Source: Clytia hemisphaerica (lineage: Eukaryota; Cnidaria; Hydrozoa; Leptothecata; Clytiidae). Taken from it: a DNA stretch of 64,000 nt. How positions within the stretch are numbered: position 1 is the stretch's first letter; each line of letters begins with the position of its first letter. Below the pieces are notes generated by a model. It worked only from the letters and a program-made list of their open reading frames with translations, did no database searches and was not told the DNA's origin. The stretch spans positions 784,971-848,970 of the forward strand of contig CACVBU010001366.1 of assembly GCA_902728285.1 (NCBI GenBank). The letters are read 5' to 3'. Of the stretch, positions 46,573 through 58,433 are shown piece by piece. Position numbers and translations under genes: made by a program.

Positions 46573-49500
46573 TCAATGAACTGCTGCTTCCATAGGGAGT
46601 GGTGTCATGCTGCCTAAAAAGAGAATAAGAAAATCGATTCAAGAATTCCGTTATTCTAGAAATTCCTTTGCTATACTTCTTTTGTGGTATTTTACCCTTG
46701 AACATACTGTTTTAGACCGGGGATACTAGAGTTGTGAGCTGACGGGGGGGGGGGGGGGTGCAGCCCGACTTTTGACCCTCGGACCCCTACCGGGACTAAA
46801 AAGGAGAAAACAAAGGAAAATGTTGTCAATTTTACGACTCTTACCGGGACAAATTTGACCAAATTTGACCAAATTTCGATCTTTCTAGGGGTAAAAAGTT
46901 GAAATTTTCCTATTTCTCCTACCGTTAGTGGAACTGAAATTTCATTTTCTGATTTTTCCGACCCTTAGCGGGACTTTGGAAACATTGGCGGCACATACCG
47001 TACCCTCCATTTGTCTAAGTACCGTACCCCCCCGCCCCGGGGTTTTAGATTTTCGGTCGACACTGGCTGGAGCTTTGCAGAAAAGAAAAATACTATTTTT
47101 TTTGGATGTCTGGTTTGTTTACTAAATTGGACAAAAATGTCCGCGTAAAAAAGACGCCGTTCTTTCTTTATTAGATAGGAGAGAAGGGGTATAACGAATT
47201 TAAGTTATTATGACAAAATTTGGATATAATTAGCCTCTTATAAATTAGTGAAATTTTGACTAGGTCGTTGTGCCCTGATTATCACAGTGCATGAATTGAC
47301 ATTTCCTTGTATTTCAAGGAAAGTGAGACACGTCAAAAGGTGAAAAGCAATAGAAATCCATTACCTAGCGGCGACGTTGCAAATGAATCATTGACAGTCG
47401 TGAAAGTGTATAATTTGCTGACTGGGCTTGGCGTAGATTTAATGCTTCCTTTTGAGTTTTTCGTTTTGTATTTTTCTTTCTCGTGACTAATCCTGTGAGC
47501 AGGGCTTCTCCCAGGTGAAGCAGAAGGCGATTTCGCTCTTGATTGAAGCTCAGGTAACGGATGTTGTCGGCTTAGTGCAGGTGTCGACGGAATCGATCGT
47601 ATACTTGAAGAACGACTTAATTGTTTTGATGAACTTTCCTGTAAAAAAAAAAACGAACCCATTCGAATCCAAATCCAATCATATTCAACTATCAGACACA
47701 AAATAGAGGGCAAAAACTCTTCCGAACAGAAAAAAGGCATTTTATATATTTTCTAGCAAAAGGCGCGAAAGTCAGTAGGAACCTGTTAAATAAGTTTCCC
47801 ATGATATCTGATAATGAGGATAGTAGTAATGTAGACCAAAAAGTGTTTTGAAACATCCAAACAATTATACATTATATTTTTGTAGAGGCTAAATATTAAA
47901 AAAAAATACAATATCAGGCCCGGAGGAAGCGGGGAGGCTCCCCACTTTTAAGCAAAATAGACTTTTTTCTTTAATCCATCGGGAATCTCTTTTAGATCCT
48001 TTAGCCCCTCCACTTTTATGGTTGTTTCAAAGGGCCTGAATATTCGCTGTAAGCTTACAACGTAAGGTCACAGCCGGTTCTAACCCCTCTAGATCGCTTC
48101 ATATAAAACATAACAATAGGAATTACCTTTTCGAAGGTGAACATTTCCATGTTACTTTCTCTATCGTTTGATTTCGAGCGGCTTCGTGGTTTCGCATCAC
48201 GTGTTGGAGATAGACTAGAAGCTCTACTCGTCATACGACTACTTTTTCGTGAATTTGATCTTCCACGGAGGTCGGATTCACTCTTTTTGAGCTCGCGATC
48301 CTGTCTTGCCAAACGTCTCGCGATTTCTTGGAATTCTTTTGGTAGATTGGAATACATTTCTACACCATGTGAGTCTGTCCGTGATTTTGCTTTCTCGCGA
48401 AATAATAACTTTTCGTTGAATATCTAGTTAAAAGAGATATAAGAGATTGATAGATGGTCTAGGTATTTTATGAAAATGTTAGTTACCTAGGTAAATTAAA
48501 ATTTTGTGTCCAATTACCTATACCAAAACAGTTAAAAAACTTCTATATCGGTAATACGCTTTAAATTAAATCCTGGGACTAAAAGATCTTTAGAAAGTGT
48601 TTTTTACACATAGTAATTATTGGTGATTTTTTCTTGTAAAGCTGGAAGGAAATAATTTCAAAATTGGAAAGGAAGTATGACAATTCACAATTAAAATTTA
48701 TAGGTTAGCGGTTTGTTCTTGGTTAGTTAAAAACATTATGGTCAATGATAATTCTAATTCTTACCTTATTCCTACTGCCTTTTTCGTTTGATTTTGGTTT
48801 CGGTTTAGCTTTGTTTGCCGATGATACTAAAGAAAAGACAAAAATCTTACAGTGGATTTCCTTTACTCGAACCTTTATAACTTGAAATCATTAGTTGAAC
48901 AAGTTTTCTGGTTCCCTCCTTCCCTTTAGTTCAATAATACCTAAAAAACCTTACTATATAACTCGAACTTGGATGGGGAGTTTATTTGTTAAATAACAGA
49001 GATATTCGAATCATAGATGGTAATTTATTTTATGGGTTTCTCCTTGACGGGGACTGGAAACAAGTTCGAATTTAGAAAGATTCAAATAATAGAAGTTCGA
49101 ATAAGCATAACTTGACTGTATTTTAAAAATATCCTGCTAAATCTTTACTACCCAGACATTGTGGTGTGTGGTGTCACTCATCCCATTCTGCGCCTGCGAG
49201 GAGCTATATGCTCTCCCGCGCAGTTCGAGTTTCACCACTATGCATCATGGTATCTGTGTCTCGCGTGCACAGAATCAGCGATGTCTGGACAGCGCTAAGC
49301 GTTCCAACTTGAAAAGAAGAAATTCCTACTTCGTAAGGAGTAGGACCCATTCCCTAGTGGGGAGGGCTCATATCATCAGACTCTTACTTGTATTGTTCGC
49401 GTACGTTCCTCCTGGTGATTTCGTTCTTTTATTCTTTTTGATCGAATCACCAGGCGATAAACTTCTTGCTCTCGTTGATGATGAAGGTGATTTTGAGCGA

Positions 49501-52500
49501 AGTGACGCACCCGGTGATGGGCTTCGTTGGTTCTTCGATCTCTAAAGACAAGACAAAAACAGTTCTGTCTCACACCTTCAGTGGAACTTCTTCTAACACT
49601 AGGGATAAAAATCTTTATCGAAATCCTAATTGGGGTAGACACTCATTTGCTCCCAGCTCAAGAATTTCAGATGGATATGAAATCAAAGTCAATTTTCCAG
49701 GTATACAAAAGTGCATATAATAATATCTAAAAACGCATGCAAAATAATAACTTAGTCAGCTAAAATGGTTGCTGTTTACAAACTAAGAGTTTTGTGTTGC
49801 TAAGTAACGAAAATAAGAAATGCTTACGGTACAGTTTTATCTTTAGAACTTTCAGAATTCTGTCAATTATATCACGAAAAAGAATTTATATCTATCTCTC
49901 GTTGGAAAGATAATAAAATCTGAGTAGAAAATATAAATAAATCACTCACGTGGCATTCAACTTTAGCTTGGACATGACTATATTTATTATTGATTTTTGG
50001 TGTATGACATTGTTTAATTGGTGATATTGGTGTGTGCTCTTCTGGTCCTGACAAAGAATAAAAAAGAAACATATTTTCTATCTACAGTAAATCAAGAAAC
50101 GTTGAGATCAATGACCAAGCTACACCGTAGGTTTTTTCCTTCGTAATATACTACCTGTGGCGACAAAATGCAAGATCAAATACTCGTGAAAATCATATTT
50201 GCATCTGTTTATTTACCAGGTTGAATCTGAGCCTTAACTGAGCCTTAACAGACTTTAAGACCACAATACAAAGACACCCCCTTCTCACAGACCCGGTAGG
50301 ATTTTTTCATCAAGCGAGGGTAAAAATACCGGGCCAAAACATTGGGAAGTGATATTCCCATGTTTCTCATGGCTGGGGATTTGAATTCCAATGTTTTTGA
50401 TTCATAAAAAACTCATTGGGGATAGAAAAATGACACAATATCTTACAGTGAGGATTTGCTTATCTGATTATTTTTAGCGGGGATAAAAATTAGAGTATAA
50501 CACTGGTGACAATATTATGGCTAATTTTTGTATGGGGTGTATAAAGGATATTGTAGAATTTGCTTTCTAAAATCAATGGATGTAAAATACCCAAGCCCAC
50601 ATAAGATCTTGCCGGAAATCAAAACATTCCTCACAACGGTATTATCGTAAATACTACAACTTAGTTTTCTCAGAAATTAAGCTGTGGAGACAAACTGTAA
50701 GCATTTGATCGCGCAGAGGGGTTTTGCTTTGTTTTTAGTAGGCTGGCAAATGAAAAATTTACTCTGGCGATTTCTAGATTCTAGTCCGGTGAATTCTTAG
50801 CAAACGTAGTGCATTGAGTAGCGTGAATATGTACTTGAGGCAGCGAACCGAACCTTTTGAACGGCGAATTTTAATTTTTTGGTGCCTTGGACCGGTGAAA
50901 TTCTCCGTTCGCCGGGCCTAAATAAGACCCCTGTACACATGTCTTAATGACATCAATGTCGAAAGAATCGAAGACGGAATGCACATCTCCAAGGGCTTTA
51001 TATTACTTACTGGTAACGTCTGACCATTCCGGACGTGGAGGCTTCTCTTTATATGGTTTAGCTGACTTGACTTTTCTAAGACTATTATTGCGGGTGCATT
51101 TCGAAAATAAATCAACAGGTTTCGGTATTTTGATCGGTGATGAAGTTGTCAAACATTCTAAATTCTCTTCACTTAGAAAACGAAATATCATGCGTTTAGG
51201 TCGATCCGTGATTCGAAAATCACCCAAATATATATCAATAAATTCTGTTGAACAATAGTAATTAATCAATTTATTTTTCTGTGTCATTTTGAAGCCAAAC
51301 ATAAATTTTGCTTAGAAAGCAAACATTCGAATTCTATGTTCGATTTTTTGTGCGCATATTCGGCATAGTTTGCTTCAAGAAAAGCAAAAAAGGTTTTACT
51401 CATATTCAGCATTTTCTTAATTTCCTTGATTGTTTTATTTTAAAAATTTGTAATAGACAAATTTGTTAAAACAAAAAAGATCAATGATCAATTTACTACA
51501 TAGCGCCAAACTAGCGCGCCAGTTTCTGATAGCCTCGTCCAAGTTCAATCACAGATAAAAACACGCTCCCAAATTCTAAATTTTCTTTCTTTGCCACCTG
51601 TACTCTACTTTCTTGAGACTGGAGATGCTTATCGTATCACAAAACCTAAAGAATCTCTACTCCATACACGGGAGCAGTTCCTGTTCGTTAATTACATTAC
51701 AATCTATACCCCTATTTGCAACAAATTTTCTTATTCTCTAACTATCTCAGTTAATAGCTCTTCTGAGCTGCCAATAATAAATTTTCAAATTTTATTTTTG
51801 CTAGACCCTTTCTGATTTAACATCTCTACACCACCGACTCCTTGAAATAGAGGTGAAAGAATTAAGAAGATACAAAAATTGACATAAAGACCTACCTCTA
51901 TCGTTACGGTTTGAATATTTTCTTTCCATGTGTTTCTTCTGTGTTCGATATTCTTCCATTATAAGTGATTCAACGCTACTTTGTTTGGAACTCATCGGTG
52001 TTTTAAAAGCTGTGTATTTCTCACCATTATCACCACCATCATAATCATCAAAATTTAATTGTCTTGCTACAGATGTTAATGATTTTGGTGAATCTGCTAA
52101 ATCATCATCATACACACCCGAGTCTTGATACGTTTTAACACTCTCAGCGTCCGACATATAACCTTTATTGTTAAGACTTAATCGAACATCGGACAATAAA
52201 TCATCTTCATATAATTGTAATCCTCTATAATCATCTATGAATGAATTCTCATGAAATCTGTCTTCTTGATGTTGAAGAGTGCCCTCATATAGTCTCTCTT
52301 GTTGGTATTTAGGTTTTGATTCCATAGTAGATTGTGAGTGATGAATATTCGATTGATTCCTGGTGCTTTCTAGTCCAGGAATAAATTTGTTTATTGAGTA
52401 ATTAAGGCTTTCTTCTACATCTGCAAAAGTTTTAGAGACAGTGTTTTTATTCTCAAACGGCGATGAAGACCCGAAATTCCGTTTCACTTTTGGACTGACT

Positions 52501-54222
52501 GGACATGACCTTCCATCCAAGCTATCAGCGTAATCTGGGGAAATCATATTAGCTGTCAGTCCATTATCTTGTACAAAATCTATATTAGAAGCTAACGAAA
52601 TATCAGCTTGCGATGGTTGGATATAACTAAAGTCTAGATCTTGTGTAAAATAAGGAACAGCTTTGTATATGAAGTCTGATTTTTCGTTTGGATCAAAGAA
52701 TATGGTTGACGGATCGTCTATGATTTCCTCTTCGGGATCTTGTATTTTGTGTTCCTCGAAGATGGGTAGTTCTTCTCGTGTGATGACTGGTATATCGATC
52801 AGGAAGGATGACGACCATTCTTTTTCGTGTCTAAAAAAGGGATTATGACTCTGGTTACAGGGCTTCCGACGGCTAGGGTGGGGACTTAATCGATGGGAAA
52901 TAAATACAGTAGTAGATGGGCTATACCAACTAAGGTTGATAATTGAGAGAAATTAGATCTGAAAAGCTGGTGTGACTGAATCCTGACTCACTACGCAATT
53001 GCCCGTACATAACATAGGTTGACACAAGCGAAATTGAGAGACAATCGAACATCAGTTGTCTGTGTAGCAATTAAGGGAAACGATTACTAAACAGCTTAAT
53101 CGTCTTTCGTTAAAAAGCTCTTGATTGTGGACTGGACATTTCATAATTGCAGTTGACTCTCGCTAAGGGACCATTCAAAAAGTACGTACGCTCGAAAATG
53201 GCAAATTTTTGACTCCCCCTCCCCCTTGTACGCTTTCGTACGATTTATGTGTACCCCCCCCCCGTTCAGCGTACGTACGCTTTTTAGTACATCCCCCTAA
53301 CCAAAGTCGAAACTTGAAACTCTTGTAACAGTAGAACATGTAGGTATCTAATCGTATTTATGACAAAATCTCAAGAAATTTAAAGAATCTATAAGATGAA
53401 CAAAAATGCTAAAGGAAAAATGAAAAATGACAATCGCAAAAACAATTTTTTGATTTGAAAATATTGCGTTTTTCTCTCAAAAAAGACAGTTTAGGAAAAA
53501 TTACGAGCGTACGTACTTCTCCTCAATAACCCCCCCCTTGTACGCTTTCGTACGCTTTTGGGAGTACCCCCCCCTCCCCCTCTCGAGCGTACGTACTTTT
53601 TGAATGGTCCCTAATTCGAACTCAAACGGAGAATATTATTTGCCGAATAACAGAGATATTCGAATTATAGAAAGTATATTAAGAACGTTTCTCCTTGACG
53701 GGGATGTGAATAAATTCAAAATATATAGAAACCCCGGGGGGGGAGGGCACTCCAGGTAAGTGACCTACCGGACGTGCGGCCCTTAAGGGTAGGTTGTTTG
53801 GACTTTGGAAAGTGCAATGTAAGGATTGATTTGTGAGCAAGTGGGAAAAAGTGCACTGTAAGGGTGTAAAATTTGAGAAAATACCAAAGTTTGAGGTAAA
53901 ATTTGAGAAATTTCAAAAAACTTTGCCCTGAAAAGGGCAAACAATTTCGAAAAGTTGCACTATAAGGGTCGATTTTCAGCCAAATTTTTCCTGCACTGTA
54001 AGGGTCCGATTTTAGAGACCTGATTTTTATGGCCGAACGTACGGTCGTATTCAAAATCGAGTGCCCCCCCCCCCGGGATAGAAACAAAGCGAGTTGTTTC
54101 CGTTGTAAAGAATGCTCAAAATATAAAGAAAGATTCGAATAATAGAAGTTTTAATGAGTGTGAGTCTACTGTACTTACCTTTTTCGTTGAGTGTCTTTTG
54201 ATCGGGAAGGAAAGCAAAACAT
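46573..54222 (-). CDS. Unrecognised 712-aa Ser/Arg/Lys-rich protein, 9 coding exons
   Basis: I do not recognise this family. Exons: 54222-54179, 52830-51896, 51244-51011, 50047-49950, 49541-49388, 48826-48765, 48423-48127, 47638-47365, 46613-46573; 2139 nt, and every phase closes onto a stop. It starts MFCFPSRSKDTQRK. Residues 16-326, one 935-nt exon, are acidic with a DPEEEIIDDPSTIFFDP stretch and many Asp/Glu/Tyr. Residues 327-405 hold a compact globular-looking piece ending in PPRPEWSD. Residues 405-700 are basic and disordered with repeated SPS, RSKS and SPGRSP motifs, suggesting heavy proline-directed phosphorylation, plus one helical EFQEIARRLARQDRELKKSE segment (about 532-552). The tail includes LYTFTTVNDSF. 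There is no signal peptide or membrane segment, so it is probably an intracellular scaffold or cytoskeletal protein; that role is inference. The open frames across nine exons argue strongly that it is real. Confidence 0.76.
46741..47060. repeat. Poly-G-ended element with CGGGAC words
   Basis: Starts with 14 G and GTGCAGCCCGAC, repeats TACCGGGAC and TAGCGGGAC, and ends GTACCCCCCCGCCCCGGGG. It lies in the last intron of the 712-aa gene. Confidence 0.55.
48850..49118. mobile_element. pogo/Tigger-like MITE in an intron of the 712-aa gene
   Basis: CAGTGGATTTCC to AAGCATAACTTGACTG, with TA on both sides (48848-48849, 49119-49120). The interior has ACTCGAAC words and the CTCCTTGACGGGGACTGG text shared with 15000-15080 and 53690. 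Confidence 0.7.
53167..53611. mobile_element. PIF/Harbinger-like MITE with TAA duplication
   Basis: GGGACCATTCAAAAAGTACG and its exact inverse CGTACTTTTTGAATGGTCCC end the 445-bp unit; TAA flanks both sides (53164-53166, 53612-53614). GGGACCATTC-type ends and a 3-bp TWA duplication fit PIF/Harbinger. GTACGCTTTCGTACG words lie near both ends. Confidence 0.8.
53735..54078. mobile_element. CCCCGGGGGG-ended element with GCACTGTAAGGGT words
   Basis: CCCCGGGGGGGGAGGGCACTC mirrors GAGTGCCCCCCCCCCCCGGG. ACTGTAAGGGT or AATGTAAGG recurs four to five times. A partial copy is at 5890-6040. It is nested in the pogo-like element. Confidence 0.7.
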
Positions 54223-54582
54223 AACGATTCCAAGATCATTAGCCAAAACAACAAAAGTATTTTATTTAATCAAGAAATCTAAAAATTCTCCCAAAAGAAA
54301 TTCCCAATCTAATCTTTTGATACTTATTATTTGAGACAGGTGCAAAAATGCTTCTCTTTTTTGAATGAAAAAATCGCTAGCACTTTTGTTTAGAAAACAA
54401 AAGAAAACTGATTATACAGAAAATGAGTCCAATTGTTTTAATTACTCTGCTTGTTTTTGTTGGCAATTAGCAGACGAAACGAAAATTAAATTATACATAA
54501 CATGGTAAAATTTTTAAAGAATAAACAATAATTTTCTTTTAGGCCGCGGTTTCTAAAACAATCTTGGTTATTGTTACTGTTA

Positions 54583-54844
54583 CACGTTTTTTTTATAAGA
54601 ATACACTTTATAAGAATGTCCATGATGAAAATGGCCAAAAAAATGAAGAATATGCTAAGAGAATATCACCATCATGGAATTTTGCTACTCAAGCTAAGAT
54701 TTTTAGAGCATTTTAAATTATAAATTGCCAATTACCCCCAAGTAATAGGAATGCTGTAAGAATATTTTAGGATGATTTTCCCAAAAAAGTTAAGAATATC
54801 CATGATGAAATGGATTTACACCATTCTTATAAAAAAAAAGCGTG
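54583..54844. mobile_element. TA-MITE with TAAGAAT words, full-length copy
   Basis: CACGTTTTTTTTATAAGAAT to ATTCTTATAAAAAAAAAGCGTG, 262 bp, with TA on both sides. TAAGAAT and CATGATGAAA recur near both ends. Source family for 3512-3569 and 10111-10441. Confidence 0.8.
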
Positions 54845-54990
54845 TAAGCTGTGATCTCACAATATACAACTGTAATACTTCTTCGCAATCTGAGATTTAG
54901 AAAACGTTGACGAAATTTACACCTTTTTCAAAAAAACACCATAATCTGAAAAACTTTTTTGGGGGGCCAGGCCCCCCCCGGCCTGGCTCA

Positions 54991-55290
54991 AAGGGCTAGA
55001 TGTCGTGCTTTAAGCCATCGCAGGGAAAAGAAATTGAATATCGGAAAAAATACACGTTTTTTTATAAGGAACCTTAACTTTGCTCTGAGCCTGGAGTTCC
55101 TTATTTTTACAGAGAATTTCAGCCTCAAAGTTCCTTATCGAGTTCCTTATTTACATAGCTGCTAAGTTTGGATAACAATCTCATACTGTTCCTTAAAACT
55201 TGTTTTCTTATTCTCAGCCTCAAGTTCCTTATAAACGTGCTCCTTATAAAAAAAAAGTGTATTGTTGCTGCTATTATTTTCGAAAATTGT
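54991..55290. repeat. GGGCTAGATGTC palindromic repeat, copy 4, split by a younger MITE
   Basis: AAGGGCTAGATGTCGTGCTTT runs to GAATATCGGAAAAAATA, is interrupted by 55053-55259, and resumes TATTGTTGCTGCTATT, exactly the order in 9164-9405. Confidence 0.8.
55053..55259. mobile_element. TA-MITE with TTCCTTAT words, copy 1 (ends proven by empty site)
   Basis: CACGTTTTTTTATAAGGAAC to CTCCTTATAAAAAAAAAGTG, 207 bp, with TA duplicated at 55051-55052 and 55260-55261. TTCCTTAT or its complement recurs seven times or more. Confidence 0.9.
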
Positions 55291-57352
55291 CTATCCCACC
55301 AACACAAGAAAAAAAGTGCCTCAATGGTTTCTTTTTTTGTTTCAAGGGACAAAAAAGTGAGAGAATCGAAATACCCAAAAGACACGCTGATTTTGCCCCT
55401 GGGACAAAATTGAGATTTCACGTTTATTGGTAAAAAGAAAAAGGGGTTGAAGACACGAGAAAGCGTTTTAGTATTTTTTTCCGAGTTGCATGTGACGTCA
55501 TAAATTCAGTTTTTATGACGTCCCCACAAAAATGATAACTCGAGTTTTTTTCGGGCTTTTAACTTTTCGAGTTATTTGATAAATTTTAACTCGGTTTTTT
55601 TTCGTGCCTTTAACTTTTCGAGCTATTTGGTATTTTTTAACTCGGGTTTTTTTCTTGCCTTTAGCTTTTCGAGTGATTCGGTATTTTTGCCCCCGCAGGA
55701 GCGTAGCGACGAGGAGGCACTCATAGTTTCACGCATAGATATTGGACTGGAATCTCGAAAGTTTGCGCGTTTTGTTTTGTCGCGCAAGCATCCCCGTAGT
55801 TAGTCTCTTCCGTAAAAAATTCGGTTTTTTTCCGGGACGGTTGTATAAATATTTTCATATTACGTTATTATATGCTATTACCATTATTACATATTACATG
55901 TTATTAGTTTTGATTTACCACTGAAAAGCTGAAGCGAGTGTTATAAATGCAAATTATAACAGGTGTATGTATGATATAACACAAATTACAATATTACTTG
56001 TGCAAATCAAAACAAACAAAATGGCAGACTGGTTATAATGATGAGCTGATTCATTGACTGGAAAAAGTGTTTGGTATGTCAAATTTAGTTTCTTGTCTTT
56101 GAAACTGAATACTAACTACTGAAATTTAGTCAGAAGTTCACTTTAGCAATGATTTAAACTCTTTTTCTGGAATCTTAAAATAAATTTGCTCAAGTTTTCA
56201 AATGTACAGTTGATATTTTTTGTTCAGACTCTAATTTATTTTTGTCTGTTATTTTATTAATAACTATACCTTTATTGTTTATAGGGCTTCTTGAGCTTTA
56301 AATACCATCATATGGTCGTAACTCGAGAAAGTCCTTCTTAACTTAGTAAAACAACCGGCAAAGTACAAAAAAGATGAATGTACGCATATGTAAAGTTGAG
56401 TAGTCCAAACGTGGTTGACTTTTTCTTTTGGTCTTCAAAATAATTTACCTCACTTAGAGTGTTTTACGTCTTTTCAGTGTGGTAAATCTTTTTCAAAAAC
56501 CTGAAAAAAGTTTGTTTACTCGTTAAACTTTACATGCGCACGTTAAACTTTTTCATGCAGTTGTGATAGCCTAAATAACTTACGCTCCAGTGGTTTGGTG
56601 AAATAGCTCCAAATTCTGGCTTTCTAAGTTAGGAGAGACCTTCCCGAAGGCATTTAACGGTGGCTAGACTAGGTACACAGGCAGTCATAAAGAAACACCA
56701 TAAAGTGAAAGTATATAGCTAGCTATAAACTCAAAAAGTCTAACTTCCTGAAGGCACGTCTCTTCATTGTCTGCGCTGCGATCATCTTAATGGATTCAAT
56801 CCTTTCAGCTTGGAGAAAAGATTGCATCATGAAAAAGTACTATGCACTTGAAAAGAAATTTAGGCGTATTTTAACTTTTCTCGACTGTACGTCTGCAACA
56901 ACATAGAAGATTTTGCTTGAGAAGTGCAATCACAGCGTACGCAAGTGGAGCCCGGGCCTTAACTAGGATTGGTTTCTATTTCACCCAATTTAAGATGGCG
57001 CAGAACTTTTTGATAAATTTTATAAGCAGTATCCTCTTGACTATTGTTTATTAGGCAAAGTAGCAATGGAGAAATGTTGAAATATAGCAGCTAATGAAAG
57101 CAAAACAAGCTATTTCTGATTGGTTACCTTGTGGATTTATTCACTGCTATATATTTTGCCTACAATCTAAGATGTCTGCGGCATTATCAGAAAAGGTCTA
57201 TTGTGAATAATAATCATGACATATATTGTTGTAAGAAAGAAACTGGGAGAAAAGAAAAAAATAAACAGGAGATGTGAAAACCAGTAAGCTAATGATACCA
57301 TAATTTTTGAAATATATTTTTGAGAAGCTTTTCCTTAAATTTTATCATATTA

Positions 57353-57506
57353 CATGTTTTTTCCTTTATAAGCATAACGTTTATAAGCATATGCAGGCTC
57401 AGTTTTTGGTACCTAAACAATGGCTCTATTGTTTGAGAACAATAGAATGATAAGCATAATGCGAGCCTGATGTAGGGGCAAACACTTGCTTATAAAAAAA
57501 AACATG
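57353..57506. mobile_element. TA-MITE with TAAGCAT words, full-length copy
   Basis: CATGTTTTTTCCTTTATAAGC to GCTTATAAAAAAAAACATG, with TA on both sides. ATAAGCATA-type words occur five times in 154 bp. Confidence 0.75.
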
Positions 57507-58070
57507 TATCAAGCTGCATGAATTCTTCAAGTATTGTGTTAATGGAATATGATTTTTTTTTCTCAAGCATATGCCTCAATCAATTAATCAATCATTCATG
57601 ATCTTCTGCGTGGGCATTTATTAGTGAAAGCTATGACTAGTTTAGCTTGGGTTTTTTTCGTGCCTCAAAGTTTTCGAGTTATATTTACACTATATTTTTA
57701 TAGCAGATATTCGATTTATGGAAAATTCGACTTGTTTATATGGGTTTGTTACGTAAAAGTAGACTAGCAAACTAGTCTGTTAATTAATCATTTCAAAGGG
57801 CGTGAACATAAAGGCGGCAGGCGTTTGCTAGAATAGGAGCTGCGTAGGAGAACGAGCAAAAATTGGTGAGAGGCTACTGCTGATTAACAGCCCTTGCCGC
57901 CGACAAAATTTCTTCCTACGCTTACCTAATACCCTGAGTATCAGAGGTCAAGTTTTCGAATTTATTCGCGCTGTGATACTCACGGTACTTACCTAACTCC
58001 TACACTCACTTTTCCCGCTTGATACCGTTCCAGCCCGACTTGCGTGCCAGTCTCTACCTAAAGTAAAAGG

Positions 58071-58433
58071 AGGCTCGGAATTTCCGAGTTAGAAAAACCG
58101 AATTAGAAAACCGAGTTAGCAAAAAACCGAGTTATGACGTCATCAAACGAAAATTTTGACGTCACATCGAAAATTTCTTGCTTGATTTTTGATTTACCTA
58201 ATTTGTTAAGCAAAATTGAGTTAGCTAACTAGAGAATTTTAATTTGATAAACAAAATCGAGTTAGCTAACTCGAAAATTTTAATTTGACAAAAAAAATTG
58301 AGTTAGAGAAATCAGAAATCGAGCTAGATATTTTGATTGTGACGTCAAAATTTTCGTTTGATGACGTCATAACTCGGTTTTTTGCTAACTCGGTTTTCTA
58401 ACTCGGTTTTTCTAGCTCAGGAATTCCGAGCCT
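58071..58433. mobile_element. Hairpin MITE with AGGCTCGGAA ends and ACCGAGTTA words
   Basis: AGGCTCGGAATTTCCGAG mirrors GGAATTCCGAGCCT. The arms hold ACCGAGTTAG repeats and TGACGTCATCAAACGAAAAT / ATTTTCGTTTGATGACGTCA. It adjoins the right arm of the 3.2-kb foldback. Confidence 0.75.

Larger units (their letters stand above)
53150..54171. mobile_element. pogo/Tigger-like MITE carrying two nested elements, 8 bp inside intron 1 of the 712-aa gene
   Basis: CAGTTGACTCTCGC at the left and GAGTCTACTG at the right; TA follows at 54172-54173. Removing 53167-53614 and about 53735-54078 leaves roughly 230 bp colinear with 48850-49118. The right TA lies within the GTAAGTA splice donor of exon 1. Confidence 0.75.

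Noticed and set aside
49159..49545. 128-codon plus-strand frame
   Set aside because: Antisense shadow of a real exon (49541-49388) of the 712-aa gene plus a SINE-like stretch at 49150-49380 with a B-box-like GCAGTTCGAGTTTC.
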